A DNA stretch of 64,000 nt from contig NC_073692.1 of the NCBI RefSeq assembly GCF_029784155.1, positions 319,319,641 through 319,383,640 on the forward strand, given 5' to 3'. Under the pieces are notes generated by a model. The model made no database searches. It saw only the letters and a list, made by a program, of their open reading frames with translations, and had not been told where the DNA came from. A program made the translations under genes and the position numbers. Source of the stretch: Uranotaenia lowii (Eukaryota; Arthropoda; Insecta; Diptera; Culicidae). Below are positions 33,746 to 44,056 of this stretch, piece by piece. Positions within the stretch are counted from its first letter, which is position 1. The number at the start of each line of letters is the position of its first letter.

Positions 33746-36310
33746 TCGTCCCACACGCTCCCTCGCCAGCGTTCTTCTCGCCAATCCGAACACTTATTTC
33801 TCAACCTTCCCACACATTGTTTGGAAAAGAGGTTTTTTTTTATCGAAATCCTTTAGAATAGAAATCTCAGCAGAAATTATTCTATTTTCACGAGTCTATT
33901 ACTCGCTAACTTTCAACTACTCAGTTCAGAGTGACGGTTACTCAGTTGTCGCCAAATCCGCACTTACTTGGTTCTGACTAAACAGCCTTTACTCAAATCT
34001 GACTAACTGCCCTTTTCGCGACTTCTGAGTCGGGATTACTCAGAATGCGCGAATGATTTCGAAACAATTTTTGACCGGATTTTTTATGCTGGGAAAGTAA
34101 AAACCTGTATAATTGTTGAAAAAAATGATAGATTTGTTGATTCAATAAATTCAATCAGTTGTCGCCTTCAAGCACTCGAATTCGCTGAGTGCCAATTTTT
34201 GAGTCGTCTGAGTAGCCGTTACTCGGAAAAACTGTGTCGTTTAGATCAAGCGACGGCTGAGCCATACAAAAGGCGATGTCTGAGTAAAATGGAGTCGAGC
34301 TCTGAGTATTTTAAAATTAGCAAGTAGCGCGTCGAATCAGCCTTGTCACCATTCAAATAAACTTAGGTAATGATAACAGAATGGACCTTTTACACTTTCA
34401 GCAATGTTTGCTTGGTACTGAAAATAAAGATTGGAGAATCTTATGAACCTGCAAAGAGACTGAATGTATACTGATGACGGATGTTGCCGATTGGTGAATG
34501 AGTGTGCAGATTGCTTTCGGGTTGAGCTTTCTGTTCGTTCTCGTATTGCTCGTTTAGACTTTATTATGGATTGTAATCTTCTGGAAAAAGAAGAACGCAT
34601 GAAAGTGCACTGAAGATTTACTTCAGTTCGAAATGCAGTTTCCATGTTTGACGGTTGCGGTAAATTATGTACTCTAATTCTCCTTGACTCAGATTTAAAG
34701 GAAATTAATTCAAAATGCGCCAAAACTAGGAAAACTCAGAAATGAATTGTAGGGGTTTTCGCGAATTCTGAGTTGTTTTCGTTCAGGGTTGTTTAGGTTT
34801 GTTCATGGATCGACTGAATGAAAAAAAATCAAAAATTTATGAAATTTCAAAGCGGTTTTGAATGGAATTTCTGATTTCAAAAAGAAAAAGACAATTGTAC
34901 GGTGTATTTAGAAGATGGATGCGTGCATTTTCATCCGGTGTTTTATTTTTACCACAAAAAAAGTTAGTGCCACCGGGCCATTTGACCGCATTCAGCCGGT
35001 GGAACTTCGTGCTGTCCCACTTGGAACGCTCACCCGCCAGTACATTCTGTCTAACTTGAGCTGATCTGAAAAGACAAAAAAAAAAAGAAAACACCATAGG
35101 TGAAAAGATTTGCACTTCAAAATTATGAGAAAATTATACTTACAGTTGTGAATGATGGCTTCCGTAGAGATTGCTGGATGAAAAATTAAAATTGTTTAAT
35201 TTTGTATTTATCCTTTGGACACCTTAATTTCTAATAGAAAATGTAATTAAATGTTGTACTCACCTTGATTATTGGTTTTTTGAACTCTCTGAGTTTTTTT
35301 CATCGATTTTGTTCGAAAACGTATGCGTCTTCGCTAAGTTCCTGGCTTTGAAAGTCAATAGATGAAAACAACTCAGAATTTTGATGGATTCCAACTCAGT
35401 TGTTTACATCTTCATACTTGGTGGGACAGCTGAACCGAAATTATTCAGTCTCTGAATAATCTAAGTTTACCGTGTGGTTTACTTTATAGTTTATTTTAGT
35501 TATATTTCAAATTAGTCATAGATGTTTTAAAGTAACCAACTCTGATCGATATCCAATAATTTACAAAACTCGCTGAAAAGTCGATTCATTTATTCAAATA
35601 ATAATTTAGTGCATCTTGAAAAACGATATACATTCATATGATGCTCGGCTACATTGACTGAAATGTAAACTATCAGCAGAACTGTCAAATTACGGTTGTC
35701 AAATCTCGAACGCAACTTCCGTTGCGTTAATCCATTTTTTTATCTAACTACGGAATATGAATCCAGTTGGAATTAAATTCACCGATACACTGCAATAAAT
35801 TCAAGTGGTAATTTTAAACTGACACTGATTATTTGCAGCACTGGATAATCAAGTTAAATAAAATATTTCCCATTTTCAATACACCAACTGTTACAAATTT
35901 ATTACTTTATGAAAAGAAGGTATGAATACTTTGAAGGTTTTTAAAATTTTATAAAATGAAAATGTGTGAGAATTGTTGTTAACTCATGCAAGATTTTTTT
36001 TTCTTTCTTAAAACATTGAATGTACATTTTACTTCCATCCAGTATGCTTGATTATTTTTCAATTAATGACAACAGAAATTTGTCACCACAATACATTCAT
36101 AGGATTCAAAAGATTTAGTCTGATGTATCAAATACGGCTGACATTTAGTAGTGGAGATTTGATGGACCATCATTTTTACCTAACAAAACACACATATAAA
36201 TTAAGCGCCATTGTAGGAAGTAAGGAATCGTATGTAATGATACATGGTGAAATATGTGCGTATTCAAAAGTGTTACATTGATATTCTGTTTAAAGAATTA
36301 AGTCACCGAT
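33746..36310. other. No recognised gene
   Basis: Unassigned DNA with many TACTCAG/CTGAGT words between 33870 and 34320 and again near 35360-35420, possibly a diverged repeat family. The open frames at 34346-34723 and 34837-35115 match nothing I know. Confidence 0.45.
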
Positions 36311-36835
36311 ATATTTGACTATGGACTCCGCAAGCAACTGCGGTCAAGAAGACTTGGCCCTCGCACTAAGTGTAACCTGAATATAATGCTCATTAGACAT
36401 CGCTTGTTCTCTACGGGCACGAGACATGGATATTGCTCGAGGAGGACCTGCGTACACTCGGAGTATTCGAACGACGAGTGTTAAGAACCTTCTTTGGCGG
36501 CGTACAGGAGAACGGAGTGTGGAGGCGAAGGATGAACCACGAGCTCGTGCGACTCTACGGCGAACCCTGTATCCAAAAGGTGGTGAAGGCTGGCCGGATA
36601 CGTTGGGCAGGACATGTTGCGAGAGCGTCGGACGACTGTCCTGCGAAACAGGTGTTCGCTACGAATCCGGTAGGAACAAGACGAGCGGGGGCTCAACGAG
36701 CGAGGTGGTTAGACCTAGTGGAGAGTGATCTGGCGAACGTGGGGTGTCCGAAAAATTGGAGAACGGTTGCCATGGCCCGAGTGAGTTTTAGGAATTATGT
36801 TCGTCAAGTTATGTCGTGACACGGAATACTATGAA
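36311..36835 (+). mobile_element. RTE-type LINE 3' fragment, copy A
   Basis: Corresponds to the C-terminal part after the reverse transcriptase. LRKQLRSRRLGPRTKCNL is followed by EEDLRTLGVFERRVLRTFFG and RIRWAGHVARASDD in the frame 36433-36819. The 3' end (GTTATGTCGTGACACGGAATA) is the same as in copies B and C. It is severely 5'-truncated, with a small scrambled segment near 36385-36425, and stands in the opposite orientation to copy B. Confidence 0.9.
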
Positions 36836-38924
36836 TATAAAAAATGTCAAAACAAAAAACTAGGCAATATCCGGACAAATCAGAGTATAATCCAGGCACT
36901 ATTTAAAAATTGCGAAGCCTCCAAAACTTTTTTGATGCCTATTTCGATGAAAAATTCATTTTTGGTTTCAAAAATCATATCTAATTTTAAATTAATTATT
37001 ATTTCTTTTGCTTAATTAAGCCAATAAGGTAAAAAATCCGGGCTTAATCCGGACAGGTATTTTCAAAATCCTGGCATCCAGGTCAGACCGGATGCGGGCA
37101 AGCCTAGAAAAATCCGGCAATCAAATTCTGATTCAAAAATATTTTAAAAAAAAACAAATTTTGTCTCACAAATGTTAAAATTAAGCATTGATTATGAACA
37201 GATTTTGATATTTGTCTAGAATCGGAGTCTGGAAGAGAGTAATTCGGCATTATTTTGAACTTTTTGTATTCAGTTCAGTACATCGGTGTCTTATTTTACT
37301 CTCTGGAGCCACAATAAAATTTTAATTTTCAAGTTTTTTTTATCATTGTTTTTCCGCATCCTCCATGCAAAAATGGCTTTACTTTTCGAAGCATCCATCG
37401 GAATAGCTCCATGTAGAAAAAAAATCAATTTCCCAGAAAAGTCAATTCGAACTCAAATCGACTCCATGACATTTCCCAATCAAACGACTGCCACCCATCG
37501 AAATTTTGCCATAGAGGAACCAACCAGAAACATCGCATGTGAACGTGCAAATCTGATTGTCGTATCATTTGTAGGCATAAATTCGTCCAAAACACTACCG
37601 AGGGCATACTTTGGAACTCCATATGTACTACATTGGTAGCTACACTTTGAACTAGTCCCCAGGATCCGGGCACATAACGAGTCCGCACAATCACACATTT
37701 GGAATCACATTCGAAATCGAAAAGACTTGCTTCGCACCAAGTGTGATTGCTCTATCGGTGTGTATAAGATTCTGAAAAGGGAGTGGAGCTATAGGGAGAC
37801 CCATTTGCGTGATGAGAAAATGTGTGAAAATGTATAAATATTCACTGGGACGTAAGATGGCGATAAGGTGCCTCGAAAGATATTCGACATGAGTTAAGGG
37901 ACCCTATTCGTTCCCCACATCGATTGCTGTGATAGAAGGTACCCAATCCGATGTTCTCACGTTCCCCAATGGATTCGATACGTGGTTGGGGCCACACCGA
38001 GCATATGCTGAATTCTGAACGAATCTCTTCTTCTCAAACCATAAAGACCTGATGGGTTGACACCGTTTCGGAACTGATACCGACTTTAAGAAGAGATTAG
38101 GGGCATCCCCATCATTGTCATCCGAAAAGCAACTGAATCGGATCGGTTGGCTTGGTTTGTTTGAGGGTATCAGCTGTTGTTATCAAACCGATCCTTTTCG
38201 TTTTGTTGAAATCCCCCTCTTAAAATGGTTGATTCTGTTTGTTTTCAGAAACGGCATTGCCGCAGTGCTTTGGGTTGGTTGTAAAACTGTTGGGATGAGT
38301 CGTGGGAGAATACATCACATGGTTCATCAGAGAAATAATGAATCGAATTAAGCTCGAGTACATTTGTTTGCGGAAACGCTTTTCGGTTGTACTCGAGCAG
38401 GAGAAATAATCCAAACAAAAATAACAGTTTCTCATTTGCCGGTATACTTGTGGAAACAGCACAGCTGTAGCACAATTCAGGCAACGGAAATGTTGAGAAA
38501 ATTGAAGTAGGGAAATCCCAAAAACCGAAATTGAAGATAAAATTACCAAACATGTACGACTCACAGACTTATCAAGACTAATTTCGTCACAGAGCTATAG
38601 GTTTGTAAGAAGCAATTTTAAGAAGAAGATATGCATGAATAAATAATAGAAATTGTTAGGCTGGACTTTAGATAGGGCTTTTTACATAGAATTTTTCCTT
38701 CTCAAAAGCGGATGTACGGCAAAATAAGGTCAGATAGGGTAATTTCCCAGAGGTCCATTTTTGAGATTTGAATTGTTTGTTGATTTGGATGCAGCCAGTT
38801 TGGGTAACTTGCAAAATAAAAAAATGAAGTTCCTTTTTTTAAAAAAAAAAACGAACTCACACATATTATAGGATATCAGTGAAGCTTCATGTTTCTTTGA
38901 AGAGAATTCTACACAGATGGAATA
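36836..38924. other. No recognised gene; CCGG-rich repeat remnant at 36870-37130
   Basis: 36870-37130 contains repeated TCCGGAC, TCCGGGC and ATCCGGCAA words related to the ends of the element at 49603-50870. ACTCTCTGGAGCCAC at 37298-37312 is a recurrent motif. An 11-bp perfect stem (GCTCGAGTACA) closes a 25-base loop at 38352-38398. No protein was recognised in the short open frames between 37280 and 38560. Confidence 0.5.
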
Positions 38925-39006
38925 CTATGTATGCCATGACCGAGACTCGATCTCATGACCTCTGGCTTAGAAGACTTAAACTCTATCCTCTAGGCCACGG
39001 TCAGCG
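38925..39006 (-). repeat. tRNA-like SINE head
   Basis: On the minus strand, CCGTGGCCTAGAGGATAGAG supplies an A box (TGGCCTAGAGG, 38987-38997) and GAGATCGAGTCTCGG a B box (38942-38954), with CTTCTAAGCCAGAGG between them at anticodon-stem spacing. A second copy at 20295-20372 shows it is dispersed. Best read as a tRNA-derived SINE or tRNA relic, because terminal stem pairing is poor. Confidence 0.7.
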
Positions 39007-39684
39007 GCATAAGTTCTAAAGATTATTAAAATGGCTCCGGTCTAACTCGGCGGCAGATTTCAATTTCTGAAAAAAATTCACATAAGATAAGAAAATTAGT
39101 ATTTTAGGTCACCTTCAGCTTCGATTTGTTTTGGGATTAAGGGTCGATATTTTGACAATATTATCATCAAAATAAGCTAAGCATTTCATGAAGAAAGTGA
39201 ACATTTCAAAATAAAAAACGGAATCCATTGAAAAGTATTTCAAATTTGCAGGCTTCGCTTGCTGTAGCTTTCAATAATTTTATGAAATGTTTTTGCGATG
39301 GTTTTATAAATTGCAATTTTTTAAATTTTCATTCTACGGTTAAACGGCTTTCAAATTAGCAGTCAAAAACGCTAAAATTTAAAAAAAATATTTTCTTTGA
39401 ATTTTTCTTATGACATTGAATATTATTTCAAAGCTAAAAGTTAGGTTTGGTGTTTGTTGACATGAAATGAACTGCAAGAATCAAGAAGTATTTAAATAAA
39501 ATTAAAAGTAATTTTTTTTTAAATGAAAAATTTTGATTTTCCATACAAATTTGCTTACAAAACCAAATCACGTTGCGCTCATTCAGGACTCAATGAATCG
39601 CTCCCAACATTTTTATTTCAAATTTTTCGGCAGTATAAACAACCAAACATAGTTATTTATTCATTTACATAATATTCCGTCTCA
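39007..39684. other. AT-rich non-coding stretch
   Basis: Very AT-rich DNA with poly-A and poly-T runs. No feature recognised. Confidence 0.5.
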
Positions 39685-39865
39685 CGACATAACTTGACGA
39701 ACATAATTCCTAAAATTCACTCGGTCCATGTCAGCCGTTCTCCAATTTCTCGGGCAACCCACGTCGTCCGGCATTCTCGCAACATGTCCCGTCCTGCGTA
39801 TCCGGCCAGCCTTTACCACCTTCTGGATACTCGTGGTTCATCCTTCGCCTCCACACTCCGTTCTC

Positions 39866-40231
39866 CTATACGCCGCCATAGATGGTTCTTAACACTCGTC
39901 GCTCGAATACTCCGAGTGTACGCAGGTCCTCCTCGAGCAATATCCATGTCTCGTGCCCGTAGAGAACAACCGGTCTAATGAGCGTCATATACAGGTTACA
40001 CTTCGTGCGAGGGCTAAGTCTTCTCGACCGCAGTTGCTTGTGGATTCCATAGTAGGCACGACTTCCGCTGATAATTTGCCTCCGGATCTCACGGCTGGTG
40101 TCATTGTCTGCGGTCACCAGTGAGCCGAAATAGACAAAGTCTTCGACTATCTCCAGCTCGTCGCCGTCAATCGTGATCTTGTTATTACTGGACAAGCGGG
40201 TTCGGTCGGTCTCGGAACCACAGGCCAGCAT
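39866..40231 (-). pseudogene. RTE-type LINE, C-terminal domain
   Basis: The frame holds the segment after the RT palm: ITIDGDELEIVEDFVYFGSL, then SRAYYGIHKQLRSRRLSPRT, LIRPVVLYGHETW and EEDLRTLGVFERRVLRT. It is separated from the RT frame by a frameshift at about 40232. Confidence 0.9.
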
Positions 40232-40864
40232 TTACTTCGTCTTGGACGTATAAATCATCAACCCAATCCTTCCTGCTTCGCTTTTCAGTTTGCGGTAGAT
40301 CTCTTCCACCGCCGCAGATGATCTGCCGACTATATCAATGTCATCGGCAAAGCAGATCAGTTGACTGGATCTGTTGAAAATCGTGCCCCGTATTTCGCCC
40401 ACCGCTCGTCGAATAACACCTTCTAGCGCCACGTTGAACATCATGCAGGATAGACCATCACCTTGTCGAAGCCCCCTGCGCGATTCGAATGAACTCGACA
40501 ATTCACCCGAAATCCGCACACAGCACTGCGTTCCATCCATCGTCGCCTTGATCAGTCTGATCAGCTTCCCGGAAAAGCCGTTCTCGTCCTTGATTTTCCA
40601 TAGCTCGTTACGGTCGATCGTGTCGTATGCGGCTTTGAAGTCCATGAATAGATGGTGCGTAGGGACTTGGTGTTCACGGCATATTTGGAGGATTTGCCGT
40701 AATGTGAATATCTGGCCCGTCGTTGACCGTCCCTCCATGAAGCCGGCCTGATGACTTCCCACGAACCTGTTTGCTTGTGGCGTTAGGCGGCGGAGTAGGA
40801 TTCGGGACAGCACTTTGTAGGCGGCCCTGCGGACAGTGATCGCTCGGTAGTTCTCACAGTCCAA
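40232..40864 (-). pseudogene. RTE-type LINE reverse transcriptase
   Basis: A frame of about 210 codons with the canonical RT blocks: NYRAITVRRAAYKVLSRIL, HQAGFMEGRSTTGQ, the first catalytic aspartate in HLFMDFKAAYDTID, RRGLRQGDGLSCMMFN, and the catalytic FADD in LICFADDIDIVGR. The active-site residues are intact, and the flanking frameshifts inactivate it. The upstream block (NRNKSAGKDGIAAELR) is in frame 40907-41161. Confidence 0.92.
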
Positions 40865-41215
40865 TTTGTCGCCCTTCTTGTAGATGGGACATATAACCCC
40901 CTCCTTCTACTCCTCCGGTAGCTGTTCTATGTCCCAGATCCGGACTATCAACCGGACTATCATCGGCCAACTTGTCCGGGCCCTGAGTTCAGCTGCGATG
41001 CCATCCTTCCCAGCCGACTTGTTTCTATTCAGCTGGCGAATGGCTTCCTTAACTTCACTCATCGTTGGGAGTGGCTCCTCTACGTCGTTGGCTACGCCGG
41101 CGATTTTTCTCCTGGAAAATTCGGACTCGCTGCCTCTTCCGCTGTCGGTGATTTTCCACATTTCGACGGGTGCCTCTTTGCACTACTGCCGCTCGCGCTG
41201 CATTCTCTTCGTCCA

Positions 41216-42253
41216 TCACCCTCCTACACTCCTCGTCGAACCAGTCGTTCCGTCGAGTTCGCTCCACATAACCGATGACGTTCTCCGCAGCACTGTTGAT
41301 GGCTGTCTTGATGGTATACCAACAGTCCTCGAGAGGGGCTTCGTCAAGCTCGCCCTCTGGTAGTCTGCCGCGACCTCAGGTTGCTTCAGTCGCGCGATAT
41401 TTAACCGAGGCGGGCGCCGGTTTCGTGTGTTGTTCACTACGGAGAGTTTTGGGCGCATCTTTACCATCACCAGATAGTGGTCTGACTCGATGTTGACGCC
41501 TCGACAGGATCTGACGTCGATGATGTCCGAGAAGTGCCGGCTGTCAATCAAAACGTGGTCGATCTGTGATTACGTTTGGTACGCTGATCTCCAGGTACTA
41601 CGGACGGCCATTCGTTTGGAGGCGGCGAAATCAATAAGTCTGAGGCCGTTTTCGTTGGTCAGCTGCCGCGCACTGAACCTTCCAATTGTCGGTTTGAATT
41701 CCTCCTCCTGGCCGACCTGAGCATTAAAATCCCCGATGACGATCTTGATTTCATGTTTTGGGCATCGGTCGTATGCACGCTCCAGCTGCGCATAAAATTC
41801 GTCTTTGTCGTCACCGGTACTTCCGAGGTGAGGGCTGTGCACGTTGATGGTACTGATGTTGAAGAACCGGCCCTTGATTCTCAACCGGCACATTCGTGAG
41901 TTGATCGGCCACCACCCGATCACGCGCTTTTGCATCTTTCCCATCACTATAAAAGCTGTTCCAAGCTCGTGTGTGTTGCCGCAGCTCTGGTAGATGGCAC
42001 GATCATCTGGGTACGTTCGTACCGTGGAGCCCTTCCAGCATACCTCCTGCAGTGCTACGATGTCGAATTTGCGGCTCTTCAATTCGTTGGAGAGCACGTG
42101 GGTACTGCCCACAAAATTTAGAGATCGGCAGTTCCATGTTCCAAGTTTCCAATCGCTAGTCCCTTTTCGTCGCGTGGGTCTTTGCCGATTTCCATCCGAA
42201 ATTTGTTGTTCGTTGTTCGTTGCTTGTGTTTTTTTGTAGTCACAGGCTCGCAA
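41216..42253 (-). pseudogene. RTE-type LINE apurinic endonuclease
   Basis: The frame 41570-42253 contains WKLGTWNCRSLN, then IVALQEVCW with the catalytic glutamate, STINVHSPHLGSTGDDKDEF and VIGDFNAQVGQEEEF with the catalytic DxN. The last motif, SDH in IESDHYLVMV, lies in the next frame (41216-41551) after a stop or shift near 41560. This domain nicks target DNA to prime reverse transcription. Confidence 0.92.
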
Positions 42254-42694
42254 GGCCCGCAGCTAACCCCACTATCTCGCAGGAGGACCATCGTGATGTT
42301 GCTGTTTTGGATCCCGAATACCACCAGGACGTTGTTGCACTTCGCACGCCGCCCCTGACATGGAGAACAGACGCGTACGAAGCCCCCTAACTCAGTCTGC
42401 ATGCGACCAAAGCATCCACCGGGGTTGGGTACCCGATCTCCGCTAAGGTTGCTCGCACCCCAGCTAGCACCACGGGGAGGTAGAGAATCGGAGTTGCAGA
42501 CAAGAGGTGATATGACCACTAACCGAAGTTATGGGGTCTCGAGTTGCACTTTGTCTACCGTTCACTAGCCAACCAAACATAGTTATGGGAGGTGAAAAAA
42601 TTGCACGATCCGATATTTTCTCTGGTAAGGTTTTTGTTTTTTTTTTCAAAATCATGATGTAAAAATTGTCCAGCAATCGGTTCATAGAGAAAAC

Positions 42695-44056
42695 TACAGT
42701 GAGCGAAATAAGAATAGTACCTACCACTATGTGTTTTGCTTGTTAAAATATGAATGATTGAAAATCACGAAAATTTTCTTCTACAGTTTGTTTTGAATTG
42801 TTTAAAAGATAAATCAAGCATAAGTATACTTCTTTTGGTCGTAGCAATTGACGTTGAGGACCAAAAATGTGAAAAAAGGGGTGCGAAATAAGAATAGCAC
42901 CACTTGAGTTTTTCAACAGAAACAAGATTTTTTTTTAAAATGTTAATTTCCCGGATCCCGGATATTCGAAAATGGGCTTAAATTTGGTTAAATTGCAAAA
43001 TAGTGCTGTCATCTATGACTTAAAACTAGAGATATAGTGTTTGACTATTAAAAACCATTAGTATTTTTGAATTTCAACCTGTTTTTTTTGGATTTAAAAT
43101 CAGCCTCAAATCTATGTTTTATTGTTTTGCATCATACTTATGAATGTTAATGAAGAAAGTAAAGAATTTGGTAAAGAATTACAGCTCAAATATCAAACTG
43201 CTTAACGCTAGAGGAGCATCTCTTAAACCCCCCTTTTAAAACCTTTGAAATTCTAGAAAACTCCTTAAAATGCAGTTATCTATTCAAATAATTCGTAGAA
43301 GCATCATTATTCACTTTTACATGGTAAATTTAAAAAAAAATGTTTTTGTTGAAAAACTTAAGTGGTACTATTTTTATTTCGCACCCTTTTTTTCACATTT
43401 TTGGTCCTCGTAGCCAATTGCTACGTCCAAAAAAAGTAAACTTATGCATGATTTATTCGTTAAACAATTCAGAACAAACTGTAGAAGAAAATTTCGTGAT
43501 TTTCAGTCATTCATATTTTAACAAGCAAAACACATAGTGTAACGTTTTCATGTTGCAAAAGCATGTTTCACTTTTAGTGACCGGAAGGTCCAAAAAAATG
43601 AAGGCTTAAGCGCCAAATTTTATGATAAAATTTGCCAACATTTCCGTTTTGTTGCCCGGCGGCTAGCGGGAAGTCGTGGTCCGCAGCTTGATTTAAGGAC
43701 ACTTGTCGATTTAAGTATGAACATTTTAATCTTCACAAAATTACAATAGTTAGATTTGGCCAAAAAAAAAAAATTCACAGCGTGAGCGCTCACGAAAGTA
43801 GTTCAAAAGCTGTTCACAAAACAAAAGCCCTGCTCACATTTTCACCAACTATTCAATTTCTTCTACCTAAAGCGCTCTAGCTTTGATCTTTCCACCTATA
43901 ATACTTTCATTTTCTTTCTAAATATTCTACCTTGAATTTTCACAACTCGTAGAAATGCCAAAAATTAAATAAGAAAATGTCTTTCAGAACTCTAGGTCAG
44001 TGGTGCCCAAATAAAAATGCTACAATAGTGGTACTATTCTTATTTCGCTCACTGTA
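42695..44056. mobile_element. Tc1/mariner-type TIR element, 1,358 bp, non-coding
   Basis: The ends at 42697 (CAGTGAGCGAAATAAGAA) and 44054 (inverted copy) are about 25-bp TIRs, flanked by TA on both sides (42695-42696, 44055-44056). The motif GCGAAATAAGAATAGCACC recurs internally at about 42883, and the inverted form at about 43360-43385. The left 240 bp (42697-42938) is present again, inverted, at 43330-43545. No transposase is present. The TA duplication and CAGTG start fit the Tc1/mariner superfamily. Confidence 0.85.

Larger units (their letters stand above)
39685..42530 (-). mobile_element. RTE-type LINE, copy B, nearly complete but frameshifted
   Basis: Read on the minus strand, an APE-type endonuclease (42253-41570) is followed by its C-terminal SDH motif, a linker, the reverse transcriptase and the C-terminal region, ending at 39685 with ACGGAATATTATGTAAATGA. 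Frames shift at about 41560, 41220, 40905 and 40235, so no full polyprotein survives. Order and motifs are of the RTE clade. Its 5' side extends to about 42530, where an overlapping open frame of unknown function (42118-42519) starts. Two further truncated copies lie at 36311 and 56197. Confidence 0.92.

Noticed and set aside
40374..42239. Several plus-strand frames of 60-160 codons
   Set aside because: Antisense shadows of the RTE-type LINE copy B.
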